NCBI GenBank assembly: GCA_011389985.1
Contig: JAABTH010000002.1
Coordinates: 58,599 to 122,598 of the forward strand
Source of the DNA: Bacillota bacterium
Lineage (GTDB): Bacteria > Bacillota > Dethiobacteria > DTU022
Length of the DNA: 64,000 nt
Reading direction: 5' to 3'
Shown: positions 8,751 through 17,487 of the stretch, one piece after another
How positions within the stretch are numbered: position 1 is the stretch's first letter
How the letters are laid out: every line of letters starts with the position of its first letter
Notes under the pieces: generated by a model
Told to the model about the DNA's origin: nothing
The model's database searches: none
Seen by the model: the letters and a program-made list of their open reading frames with translations, nothing else
Position numbers and translations under genes: made by a program

Positions 8751-11700
8751 ATGAATCTGCCCTCCATGGCAGTTAAACGTCCCGTAGCAACAGGGACTAT
8801 ACTTGTGTTGATTTTAATTATTGGCCTGGTAAGCCTTTACCAGAGTCCGCTTGATCTTCTACCCGAAATACAAGCGCCGGTTTTAGCAATTATTACAACG
8901 TTCCCAGGCAGTTCTCCCCAGGAAACTCTTGAGTTGGTAACTAAACCAATTGAAGAAGGCGTCGCCGCCGTCAGCGGCCTCACCGGAATAAATTCTTTTT
9001 CACAGGAAAACTTATCCCTGGTTATTCTCAGGCTTGATTGGGGCTCTGATATAAAGAGTTTGCGTGAAGAAGTAAATGTGCGTATGGATCTGCTTTCTTT
9101 CCCGGATGGAGTGCAAAGGCCAATGCTTCTTGAATTTGATCCGACCCTGCTTCCTATCATGCAGGTTTCGGCCAGTGGTAATGATGATCCGGTTGCCTTG
9201 ACTGAATGGTTGGAGGAAACTGCTTCACCGCGGCTCGAATCGTTGCGGGGTGTTGCCAGTGTCCAGGTGCAGGGCGGTGCCAGGCAGGACCTTTTTATCC
9301 GCACTCTCCCAGAAGATATGGCAGATTACCAGGTTTCATTTGAGCAGATTGCCAATATTATCAGGGCCAGCCTGGTAGATCTTCCGGCCGGGATTATAGA
9401 TATTGATGACCGCCAGGTCCGCATACGTTTTCTCGGCAGATTTACCGATAGTGCAATGCTCGAAGATCTCATTGTCGGATTTAAGGTTGATCAGGAAGCA
9501 TTGGAAGATATGCTTGGTGAGGAGATTGATATTAATCTTAACCACTTATTTGCCGGACAGGATAACCTTTTTTCCGGTATTGGCAGCAGCACAGGTTCAG
9601 TACCTGTACGGGAAATATACTGGGACGATATATTTGATTTTAGTCGTGTCTCTGTGACAGGAAGTGAGCTTTTTCTGCCTCTTGATGAACAGTGGGCCGC
9701 TGAAAATGCTGAATCAGCTGAAAGCAGAATGCTTATATTCACCGCTAATCCTGCCGTTTCATATGATAGTAATTCCCGCAGACTGGTTCTTGACATTGAT
9801 AGTTTTGGCGCATTGCCGCTGCCGGACAGCCCGGGGAAACTTGGTGATATCTGGCTTCCCGAACAAGCAGTATGGGATAGCGGTTTTATAATTATACCGA
9901 TAGATCCCTCCGCTTCAGAGCAATTTTCACTGACAGCGGAACAGCTTAATGCTTTAGAAGATCGATACCCTCTCATAGTCAGGGCTAACCCAAATCAGGT
10001 TCTGATTTCTTTTCATGAAAACTGGGAAAAAATTCGTCTTGAACCCCTGGTTAGCATACCTGATTATGGGGCATGGCTAAGCAATGTTCAAAGTGAAGTT
10101 AGCAGTGGAGTTAGCGATGCATCAAACCTTCTGGAAGAAGGCTTGACTGACCTTGCTATTGCAATGGTTTTAAATTCAATGGTACCGGGAAGCTCCTCCT
10201 TTGGTGATTTTGATCTTGGTGATGATTATCCTGTTACCCCGGTCTCACTGGGGATGTTGGCTGAAATTGAACGGGATACCTATAATCCTACAACAATCAG
10301 TCGTTATAATGGTCAACCCAGTATTAGCCTGGCCATACAGAAAGAAGGTGACGCCAATACTGTATTGGTTGCCCGTCAGGTAAGAACTGAGCTGGAAAAG
10401 CTTTCTGAAGAGAAAGCAGTTGATTTATCGCATATTAGTTTCAATACTGTTTTCGATCAGGCCGAAGAGATTGAACGGGCCCTGGCTGACCTTGCCAGAT
10501 CACTGGTCGGAGGCGCCATTCTGGCTATTGCAGTATTGATTCTTTTCCTGAAAAATTGGCGGACAACAATGTTTATCGCTATTAGTATTCCGGCTGCAAT
10601 TATTACTACATTTACACTGCTCTATTTTACCGATATAACTATAAACCTGATGACCCTGGGCGGGCTTGCTCTCGCTGCCGGTATGCTTGTTGATAACGCT
10701 ATAGTCGTCAGTGAAAATATCTACCGTCATTATCAGATGGGAAAAGAACCGGCTGATGCGGCAATTGATGGAGCACGTGAGGTTTCGGGCGCGGTTACCG
10801 CTTCTACTTTAACTACCATTAGCGTCTTTTTCCCGGTTGTTTTTCTTAGCGGTCTGGCCGGTCAACTCTTCTGGGAGTTTGCACTTACTGTTGCTTGTGC
10901 TATACTCGCATCGCTTCTTATTGCTCTTACGATTATTCCACTGCTGGCATCACGCTCTCTGAGCTTGCGACGTGAAGACAGTGCAGGGGCACAGAAAAAA
11001 TCAAAACGTTTGCCTGAATACAGGAAAACTTTACAAACAGCAGTAAAACACCCCTGGTGGGTTTTACTGCTGGCAGCGCTCTTTATTGCTGTTGGAGTTT
11101 ACGGCTATTTCACTCTGGGCAGTGAACTTTTTCCGTCGCCTGATGAGTCTGCATTTAATATTGATATTAACTTGCCACCGGGCAGCACCCTGAATACAAC
11201 TGACACATATTTTGGTCAGGTCGAAAATATCCTTAATGATAGAATTGAGGTCACATCTTTTTCAACCAGTGTAGGCAGTTCAGGTTTTATGGGTATGCCC
11301 GGAGGGCCTGGTGTCGCAAACCAGGGCCAAATCAGAGTGGAGATAGGATCTAAATATACAGAAGAGATCGATCTGATCATTGAAGATCTAAGAGAAGTTG
11401 TGGCTTCCCTGCCAGGCGAAGCCGAGGTATCTTTTTCCCGGGAATCGCTGCTTGACTCTGCCGGTTTGGAAACAACCTTAGACCTTGTTGTTAGCGGCAG
11501 CGATTTAGAAAAGGTAACAGCGATTACTGAAGAAACTGTTGCTTTGCTTGCCGAGCATCCCAACTTTACTGATGTTGACTCATCCCTTGAGGAGAGTCGG
11601 CCTGAGGTGCACATCACCCTTGATCATGGCAAAGCCCTGCAAAAAGGAGTTACTCTTGTCCAGGTAGCTACCGCAGTTCGACAAGCGCTTGAGGGTATTC

Positions 11701-12707
11701 CTGTCAGCCGCATTGAAACAGAAATTGGTATATTAAATATTGTCCTTGGTTACCAGAGAGCGGATATTAATACTATTGAAGATCTTGGGCAGATTGGTTT
11801 TTATTCGCCGGCAGGTGAATATCTGATCCTGGAAGATGTCGCTGAACTCTCAGAATCATTTGGCCCCCAGAGCATTCCCCGTGAAAATCAAGAGGTTGTT
11901 GGGCAGATCAAGATTCAGTACAGTGATCTGGATTTGGGCACAGCTACCAGTGAGGCATTTGCAATTACAGATGAAATTGCTTTGCCGGCCGGTTTTGAAA
12001 TAAGGGCTGCAGGCAGCTCAAATATAATGGGCGATGTTCTCTCTGAACTGCAGATGGTTTTAATTATTGCCGCCCTGCTGGTTTACCTGGTAATGGCAGC
12101 CCAATTTGAGTCACTGCTGCATCCGTTCATTATTATATGCAGCCTACCCCTGGCTTATACCGGCGCCGTGCTGGGCTTGATTATTACTGGTAATTCGGTC
12201 AGCATACCGGCGATGATTGGGGTTGTCGTTCTTTCAGGCATACTGGTTAACGATGGTATTATAATGGTTGACTTTATTAACCAGCAGAGAAGAATTCACG
12301 GTTTGCCCCTGAACGAGGCAATTATTGAGGGAGCCTCTGCTCGCTTGCGCCCGATTTTGATGACCACAGCGACAACTGTACTTGGATTGGTGCCCCTGGC
12401 TCTCGGTTTTGGTGAAGGCAGCCAACTTCAGGCTCCAATGGCGATTACAATCATTGGCGGGCAGATTACCGGTACGATTTTGCTTCTTTTGGCAATACCT
12501 TCAATCTATAAAGTGGTAACCAAAGATGTGCCCGTTTTAAGCGGAGCAGAAATCGGTATTTTAGGCGAAAGCAGAAGCGAGAGGCGCAATTTTAATAAAC
12601 CCTTTTATAAGATTATTTTGAGAGTGATAGCAATTCTTATACTGGCCGCTGTTATTATCTACCTGGTTACGATTGCCGGAGAAGATTTAATGACGGTTAT
12701 CCGTTAA
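8751..12707 (+). CDS. RND-family efflux transporter with enlarged porter domain
   Basis: This inner-membrane RND transporter (AcrB/HAE1/SwrC type) drives drug or lipid export with the proton gradient. The ORF track uses TTG 8736, but GGAGG at 8738-8742 favours ATG 8751 (MNLPSMAVKRPVATG), giving 1318 aa. The first helix is followed by SSPQETLELVTKPIEEGVAAV, the TM4 charged motif GGLALAAGMLVDNAIVVSE and the matching second-half motif GILVNDGIIMVDFINQ. AcrB-like proteins are about 1030-1050 aa. The excess is mainly an insertion at about residues 245-490 within the first periplasmic half, Asp/Ser/Pro-rich and of no family I recognise. No membrane-fusion protein gene is adjacent, as for SwrC-like monoderm RND pumps. 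Confidence 0.92.
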   Translation: MNLPSMAVKRPVATGTILVLILIIGLVSLYQSPLDLLPEIQAPVLAIITTFPGSSPQETLELVTKPIEEGVAAVSGLTGINSFSQENLSLVILRLDWGSDIKSLREEVNVRMDLLSFPDGVQRPMLLEFDPTLLPIMQVSASGNDDPVALTEWLEETASPRLESLRGVASVQVQGGARQDLFIRTLPEDMADYQVSFEQIANIIRASLVDLPAGIIDIDDRQVRIRFLGRFTDSAMLEDLIVGFKVDQEALEDMLGEEIDINLNHLFAGQDNLFSGIGSSTGSVPVREIYWDDIFDFSRVSVTGSELFLPLDEQWAAENAESAESRMLIFTANPAVSYDSNSRRLVLDIDSFGALPLPDSPGKLGDIWLPEQAVWDSGFIIIPIDPSASEQFSLTAEQLNALEDRYPLIVRANPNQVLISFHENWEKIRLEPLVSIPDYGAWLSNVQSEVSSGVSDASNLLEEGLTDLAIAMVLNSMVPGSSSFGDFDLGDDYPVTPVSLGMLAEIERDTYNPTTISRYNGQPSISLAIQKEGDANTVLVARQVRTELEKLSEEKAVDLSHISFNTVFDQAEEIERALADLARSLVGGAILAIAVLILFLKNWRTTMFIAISIPAAIITTFTLLYFTDITINLMTLGGLALAAGMLVDNAIVVSENIYRHYQMGKEPADAAIDGAREVSGAVTASTLTTISVFFPVVFLSGLAGQLFWEFALTVACAILASLLIALTIIPLLASRSLSLRREDSAGAQKKSKRLPEYRKTLQTAVKHPWWVLLLAALFIAVGVYGYFTLGSELFPSPDESAFNIDINLPPGSTLNTTDTYFGQVENILNDRIEVTSFSTSVGSSGFMGMPGGPGVANQGQIRVEIGSKYTEEIDLIIEDLREVVASLPGEAEVSFSRESLLDSAGLETTLDLVVSGSDLEKVTAITEETVALLAEHPNFTDVDSSLEESRPEVHITLDHGKALQKGVTLVQVATAVRQALEGIPVSRIETEIGILNIVLGYQRADINTIEDLGQIGFYSPAGEYLILEDVAELSESFGPQSIPRENQEVVGQIKIQYSDLDLGTATSEAFAITDEIALPAGFEIRAAGSSNIMGDVLSELQMVLIIAALLVYLVMAAQFESLLHPFIIICSLPLAYTGAVLGLIITGNSVSIPAMIGVVVLSGILVNDGIIMVDFINQQRRIHGLPLNEAIIEGASARLRPILMTTATTVLGLVPLALGFGEGSQLQAPMAITIIGGQITGTILLLLAIPSIYKVVTKDVPVLSGAEIGILGESRSERRNFNKPFYKIILRVIAILILAAVIIYLVTIAGEDLMTVIR

Positions 12708-12740
12708 AAATTAATGAAGCCAGGTCGGGGAGGTAAAACT

Positions 12741-13349
12741 ATGCCTGTAAATTTAAACTATAAGAATGAAGAATTAGGCAAGAAGGAGCTCATCCTGCTG
12801 GCAGCAATTGAGATGTTCCTGGAAAAGGATTACTACCAGGTAACAGTTGTTGAAATTGCTGAGCGTGCCGGTGTTGGCAAAGGGACAGTTTATGAATACT
12901 ATTCCAGTAAAGAGGTTCTTTTTCGCGAATGCTTTTCATATTGCACCAATTCTTACCTGAACTCATTTATTGAACACCTAAATAAGACCTCAAATGTTAA
13001 AAAAACTATGCGTGATATCATTAATACACATCTTCAAATGCTAAGTGAAAATCGTAGGGGAATTCGCCTGCTCTATAAAGAGCGACCTTATAATTTTCAG
13101 GAACTTCAGAATTGGGTAATTGAACAGCGGCAAACACTTCTCGCTGGCATTACCGAACTTATTAAAGAAGGCATCAGGCTGAAAGAAATAAGATCTGATG
13201 TTGATGCCGAGATGGCCGGTCGTATATTCCTGGCTTTGAATTATGTAGTTTTGGGCGGAATTATAGTCATAGATGAAGATGAAGTGCGAAAGGATCAAAT
13301 CGACAGCATGCTTGATATTCTCTGGCACGGAATTGGGGAAATACAATAA
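12741..13349 (+). CDS. TetR/AcrR-family transcriptional regulator
   Basis: The protein has an N-terminal TetR helix-turn-helix (TVVEIAERAGVGKGTVYEYYSSKEVLF, residues ~30-55) and an all-helical ligand-binding C-terminal domain. The track start at 12714 is less likely than ATG 12741, which has CGGGGAGG seven bases upstream and yields 202 aa, normal for the family. It follows the RND gene by 33 nt in the same direction, and a TetR-type palindrome overlaps the RND promoter. It is therefore most likely the repressor of its own operon, released by a pump substrate. The ligand is unknown. Confidence 0.9.
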   Translation: MPVNLNYKNEELGKKELILLAAIEMFLEKDYYQVTVVEIAERAGVGKGTVYEYYSSKEVLFRECFSYCTNSYLNSFIEHLNKTSNVKKTMRDIINTHLQMLSENRRGIRLLYKERPYNFQELQNWVIEQRQTLLAGITELIKEGIRLKEIRSDVDAEMAGRIFLALNYVVLGGIIVIDEDEVRKDQIDSMLDILWHGIGEIQ

Positions 13350-13352
13350 AAC

Positions 13353-13376
13353 TCCCTCCCCTTGAGGGGGAGGGTT
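13353..13376. terminator. bidirectional Rho-independent terminator
   Basis: A G/C hairpin, CCCTCCCC-TTGA-GGGGGAGGG, lies between the convergent TetR gene and flavodiiron gene. On the minus strand the hairpin is followed by AGTTTTATT, a T-rich tail, so it most clearly ends the flavodiiron transcript. The plus-strand tail is poor. Confidence 0.7.
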
Positions 13377-13417
13377 GAAGTAAAGGGAACAGTATTTAGG
13401 CTTTTAAGGAGTTTACT

Positions 13418-14614
13418 TTAAGCCAGGGCAGACCCTATCTCTTTTCCGTAAGCGCTGCAGGCTTCAATCGCCTCTTCATTGGGATTCCAGAGTATTTTCA
13501 GACCATCCTGGTTGATCAATTCAAAACCGGCTTTATCCAGCATTTCGTTTACCAGTTTAACCGATTCTCCGCTCCACCCGTAGCATCCAAAGGCTGCTCC
13601 TTTTTTATTCTTAAATTGCAGGCCTTTTACCATCTCCATCAGTGAAGCAATTGAATGCAATACACCCTTATTGATAGTTGGTGAACCGACGACTATTCCT
13701 TTTGATTTAAATATTTCTGTAACGATATCATTAGTGTCTGCTCTTGCTGCATTATAAAGCTTAATGGTGATGCTGTCATTTGCTTCTTTGATGCCTGCTG
13801 CAATAGCTTCAGCAGCACGCCTGGTGCCGTCCCACATGGTATCGTAAATAACTGTGACCTGGTTTTCCTGATAGTCATCAGCCCATTCAGCATATTTATT
13901 TACTATCTGCAGGGGATCATCACGCCAGATCACCCCGTGGCTCGGGCAAATCATATCTACAGGCAAATTTAAATCAACCACTTCCTTGATTTTGGCTGCA
14001 ACCAGCTTGCTGAAAGGTGTAAGAATATTGGCGTAGTATTTAATAGCCTCACCGTAAAGGTCACACTGATCGACAAGATCGTTGTAGAAAAGTTCAGTGG
14101 CAAAATGTTGTCCGAAAGCATCATTGGGGAATAAAATATTATCACCGGTCAGGTAACAAAACATACTGTCGGGCCAGTGAAGCATTTTTGCTTCGACAAA
14201 GATTAGTTCTTTGCCCCCCAGGTCAAGCTTGTCACCCGTTTTTACGGGATGGAAATTCCAGTCTTGGTGATAATGACCGCTCAGTGATTTAACTCCGGTT
14301 TTGGTGCAGTATACAGGGGTTCCCGGTATCTCTTCTAACAGTTCGGGCAGTGCGCCGCTGTGATCGCTTTCGGCATGATTGGCAACAATATAATCGATCT
14401 CTTTTAAATCAATCTCCTTTTTCAGGTTTGCCACAAATTCCTTGGCAAATGGTTTCCAGACAGTATCAATTAATACCGTTTTTTCCCCGCCCCTGATCAG
14501 GTAAGAGTTATAACTGCTTCCTTTATGAGCGCTAAGTTCTTCTCCATGAAATTTACGTAGTTCCCAATCAATCTTACCCACCCAGGTAACATTGTCGTTA
14601 ATTTTATAGGCCAT
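13418..14614 (-). CDS. fprA: A-type flavoprotein / flavodiiron protein
   Basis: This 398-aa protein combines an N-terminal metallo-beta-lactamase-fold diiron domain (residues ~1-250) with a C-terminal flavodoxin domain (~255-398). Diiron ligands are in VANHAESDHSG (H-x-E-x-D-H), MLHWPDSM and ICPSHGVIW. The FMN phosphate loop is VIYDTMWDGTRRAAEA. Such proteins reduce O2 to water or NO to N2O in the cytoplasm of anaerobes, taking electrons from rubredoxin or a coenzyme F420/NADH system. A rubredoxin gene is present at 60.6 kb. The ATG is preceded by AAAGGAGG. It is monocistronic or leads no other gene. Confidence 0.95.
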   Translation of the reverse strand: MAYKINDNVTWVGKIDWELRKFHGEELSAHKGSSYNSYLIRGGEKTVLIDTVWKPFAKEFVANLKKEIDLKEIDYIVANHAESDHSGALPELLEEIPGTPVYCTKTGVKSLSGHYHQDWNFHPVKTGDKLDLGGKELIFVEAKMLHWPDSMFCYLTGDNILFPNDAFGQHFATELFYNDLVDQCDLYGEAIKYYANILTPFSKLVAAKIKEVVDLNLPVDMICPSHGVIWRDDPLQIVNKYAEWADDYQENQVTVIYDTMWDGTRRAAEAIAAGIKEANDSITIKLYNAARADTNDIVTEIFKSKGIVVGSPTINKGVLHSIASLMEMVKGLQFKNKKGAAFGCYGWSGESVKLVNEMLDKAGFELINQDGLKILWNPNEEAIEACSAYGKEIGSALA

Positions 14615-14664
14615 TTATAAATACCTCCTTTGATTATTAGGCTATGTTGCCTTAAAAACAGCTA

Positions 14665-14991
14665 TTATGATCTTATCATGATCAGCATCATTTTGAAACG
14701 TTCGTTTGCTTTCAGTTCATGTGGTTCATCGGCAGGCATGATAATCATTTCTCCTTCACATACCGTATGCGACTTGCCTGATATGATGATCTCTGCCCTG
14801 CCGTCAAGAACAGAAACAAGGGCATCGAAAGGAGCGGTATGTTCACTTAAACCCTGGCCTTTTCCAAAAGCAAAAAGGGTAACAGTCCCGGTTTCTTTCT
14901 TAAGGATTTCCTTACTAACCACGGCCCCATCCTGGTAATCAGCCAGATTTTTTAGATTCAGCACATTAGCTAAAAGATTATTTTGGTCCAT
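14665..14991 (-). CDS. cupin-domain protein
   Basis: This 108-aa single cupin-2 domain has motif 1 GQGLSEHTAPFDALVSVLDGRAEI and motif 2 CEGEMIIMPADEPHELKA, so the metal-binding His/Glu set appears complete. The ATG has GCGGAGGGA upstream. It lies 50 nt upstream of the flavodiiron gene on the same strand and probably shares its transcript. That would link it to oxygen or redox response, but the context is too thin to assign a substrate. Confidence 0.82.
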   Translation of the reverse strand: MDQNNLLANVLNLKNLADYQDGAVVSKEILKKETGTVTLFAFGKGQGLSEHTAPFDALVSVLDGRAEIIISGKSHTVCEGEMIIMPADEPHELKANERFKMMLIMIRS

Positions 14992-15094
14992 TGTAATCCC
15001 TCCGCTGCTTTCAATAATTGTAACTATATTGGTTATATATATAATAGCATACGCTACTGTATCTTACAACCATTAATTATTTCTATCCTCAATT

Positions 15095-15349
15095 TTATTC
15101 ATGATCAGGTAAAAGCATTTCATCTAAGGGTTTCAGGGCTTCAACTACCCAATTAAATGACCCTTCTTTGCTGGCTTTGTATGCTGCAGGAGCTACTTCA
15201 GCCATAATGTGTTTTATAATCTCGCGAACTGCATCTTCGTCGCCGCTATAACGAGCTTTTCTGGCTTCGACCAGGGCCCGGTGAATCTTTTTTTTAAGGG
15301 CTTCCTTTTCTTCAGGTCGCAATTTTTGATCATCGTAATCGCTGGACAT
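15095..15349 (-). CDS. small hypothetical protein
   Basis: This is an 84-aa, mostly helical, charged protein (KLRPEEKEALKKKIHRAL, then MAEVAPAAYKASKEGSFNW). There is no signal peptide, membrane segment or known motif. The codon pattern and a CCAGGATAG ribosome site about 9 nt upstream of ATG support a real gene. It stands alone between the cupin gene (same strand) and the divergent membrane protease. I do not recognise its family. Confidence 0.6.
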   Translation of the reverse strand: MSSDYDDQKLRPEEKEALKKKIHRALVEARKARYSGDEDAVREIIKHIMAEVAPAAYKASKEGSFNWVVEALKPLDEMLLPDHE

Positions 15350-15479
15350 TTTGTAACTATCCTGGCTGCTGACCGGAACAGTATGTTCACCTCTTTATCA
15401 TTTGTGTTATATTTATTATAGCTTTCCGGCTGCTGTTGAACAATGCATACGGCTGCCGGCACACCAAATCCGGGAGTGA

Positions 15480-16301
15480 ATGCTAGTTAAAGACAATAAT
15501 AATAGTGAAGATCAAAAGATTATCGATGAAATAAACCGCAAATATGAGGGGCAGAGTGACAGGCTGGATGGCGGGCAGCGGCGGAAAAAAATTAACTTCT
15601 TTGTTAGAATTTCAGCCCTGCTGCTTGCTCTTGTTTTTTTATTTACAGTAACAGGCAGGTGGCTTACTGTATTTTCAGGACCGGCTTTAACTTTTCTCAG
15701 GGAATCCTGGGAACTCTCATCAGATCCTCTTGTTTCTGATCTAAAAAATTCTGTAGTCCAGATTTACATCGAAACAAAATCTGGTACCTCAAGAGGACAG
15801 TTAAGGGGAAGCGGTTTTAATCTAGATCCTGATGGTCTTGTGGTAACAAATCGGCATCTGGTTGAAGATGCAGCGTTGATCAGGGTTTCTTTTCCGGGAA
15901 AAGGCACTTATATCGCCAGTGAGTGGATTCTTTCCCCTCATGTCGATCTAGCTCTTGTTTTGCTTGAAGCTGAAGATATGCCTGCAGTTATACTTGCAGA
16001 TCAACCTCTTTTAATCGGTGAAGAATTAATACTTATCGGTAATCCTCTCCAATTCACCCGAATTGCAAACAAGGGTGCTCTTATTGGGCATCGACACACA
16101 GGCAAAGATGATCTGCCTTTACTTGTGCTAAGCGCTAATATTTACCCTGGAAGCAGCGGTAGTCCTGTTTTTAACAGCAACGGCGAAGTTGCAGGTGTTG
16201 TTTTTGCCATTGTTCGTAGTGAAGATCCTTCTGAGCGAATCGGTCTCGCTGTTTCTGCAGAAGAACTGAAACTTTTTCTTGAAGAAGAAGGCTTTGAATA
16301 A
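15480..16301 (+). CDS. membrane-anchored trypsin-like (S1C) serine protease
   Basis: The protein has 273 aa: a charged cytoplasmic N-terminus of about 38 residues, one membrane anchor (ISALLLALVFLFTVTG, ~43-60), then an extracytoplasmic protease domain. Catalytic residues are His in VVTNRHLVEDA, Asp in SPHVDLALVLL and Ser in YPGSSGSPVFN. No PDZ domain follows, so it is shorter than DegP/HtrA. The role is presumably envelope protein quality control or regulated cleavage. It differs from the lipoprotein protease at 3.7 kb. The ATG is preceded by GGGAGTGA. A strong terminator follows about 70 nt after the stop. Confidence 0.87.
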   Translation: MLVKDNNNSEDQKIIDEINRKYEGQSDRLDGGQRRKKINFFVRISALLLALVFLFTVTGRWLTVFSGPALTFLRESWELSSDPLVSDLKNSVVQIYIETKSGTSRGQLRGSGFNLDPDGLVVTNRHLVEDAALIRVSFPGKGTYIASEWILSPHVDLALVLLEAEDMPAVILADQPLLIGEELILIGNPLQFTRIANKGALIGHRHTGKDDLPLLVLSANIYPGSSGSPVFNSNGEVAGVVFAIVRSEDPSERIGLAVSAEELKLFLEEEGFE

Positions 16302-16372
16302 TCAGGATTAAGTTAGTGCAGGCATGAAGCCAGGCCCCTCGAATATACATTAACTATTTAGTAGGTCGTGTA

Positions 16373-16405
16373 AAAAACCCCCGGATAGTCTTGCCGGGGG
16401 TTTTT
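16373..16405. terminator. bidirectional Rho-independent terminator
   Basis: A perfect 12-bp stem AAAAACCCCCGG / CCGGGGGTTTTT with a 9-nt loop lies between the convergent serine protease and CBS-ACT genes. The A-rich and T-rich ends make it work in both directions. Confidence 0.9.
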
Positions 16406-16437
16406 AAGCTTACTGATGCGGTTTAATTAAACATCGC

Positions 16438-17064
16438 TTAGTCCAGCAGCTTATAGCCTTTTTCTGCCAGTTTAGCTTTAACATCATCGACATCTTCGGT
16501 TTTCAGACGCAGAATCAGGTTAGCCCCCCCATCGCGGGTTCTCACAACTACAACGCTGATAATATTGATTCCTAGAGCGCTGATAGTTTCGGCAATTTTG
16601 CCAAGAACGCCGATGTCATCCTCAACTTCTATGGCAATTCTCGATCCGGAATAATCGAACCCGAAAACATCGATAAAAGCTTTAAAGAGATCGCTTTCAG
16701 TAATCAGGCCAAGAAGTTTTCCATGTTGTTCAACCAGCAATGTTCCAATTTTATTCTCACGCATTACAACAGCTGCTTCTTCTATAACGGTATCCGGACT
16801 AATTGTGATGACATCCTTGGTCATAACCTCTTTGATCTTAATCTTGGGGTAGAGGTAATTTATTTCGTGGATCGACAGGCTGGTAGCAGGTGAGGGAGCA
16901 GCTTTAAGCAAATCAAGATTGGTAACCAACCCTGTGATCTTGCCGTTTAATATAACGGGCAGACGCCTGATTGAGTGCGCTTCCATCAGTTTTAAAGCTT
17001 CACCGACGGACTCTTCCGGCCCAATAGTGACCGGATTAATTGACATGTAATCGCGAACAAACAT
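16438..17064 (-). CDS. CBS-pair / ACT domain protein (AcuB-like)
   Basis: Two CBS domains (MFVRDYMSINPVTIGPEESV and VMTKDVITISPDTVIEEA) are followed by a C-terminal ACT domain (IAIEVEDDIGVLGKIAETISALGINIISV). This is the AcuB-like arrangement, thought to sense adenine nucleotides and amino acids. The ORF track extends to 17124, but AAGGGAGGG lies directly upstream of the ATG at 17064, giving 208 aa. It is monocistronic and ends at the shared terminator. The controlled partner is unknown. Confidence 0.88.
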   Translation of the reverse strand: MFVRDYMSINPVTIGPEESVGEALKLMEAHSIRRLPVILNGKITGLVTNLDLLKAAPSPATSLSIHEINYLYPKIKIKEVMTKDVITISPDTVIEEAAVVMRENKIGTLLVEQHGKLLGLITESDLFKAFIDVFGFDYSGSRIAIEVEDDIGVLGKIAETISALGINIISVVVVRTRDGGANLILRLKTEDVDDVKAKLAEKGYKLLD

Positions 17065-17487
17065 TATGAACCCTCCCTTGAGCAATTTAAGAGTAGTGCA
17101 TTTTAAAATTCCAGGCAAAGTCAAGTGTTAATACTTTTTCCACCCGGGCAGGCAAAATCCTGCTTACGCCGTGAATTAAGACATAATTATTAGTTTATTA
17201 GTAACTGTTCAGGCTAAATGTTTTTATTTTTAATATGTTTAGGTTATTCCAGTAAGGGCGATCATGATGCTCCACATCGTTTTCAACTGTAACACCTTTT
17301 TGGGTTCATGGCGCTGCCCTAATTATATAACATGAAGTAGTTTGCCATCAATTGTAACGGCTCGCCTTAACCGGTCGGAAACAGTGATGTAGGGGCTGTT
17401 CATACTCTTCCAAGCAGGAATGATCTTCCTTTTGTCGAATCATTTAGAAAAGTAGACTGACTGTTTGTTTTGAAGGGAGAGTAAAAA
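17065..17487. other. 423-nt intergenic region, possible decayed coding fragments
   Basis: No full gene is supported here. On the minus strand two short stretches read like protein (about 17334-17444, with NSPYITVSDRLRRAVTIDG, and about 17193-17295, with HHDRPYWNNLN), in different frames and without starts. They could be a decayed gene. The right end carries AAGGGAGAG, the ribosome site of the molybdenum hydroxylase large subunit. No clear promoter was identified. Confidence 0.4.

Noticed and set aside
9491-9976. 161-aa minus-strand ORF within the RND gene
   Set aside because: Serine-rich antisense shadow of the transporter's insertion region.
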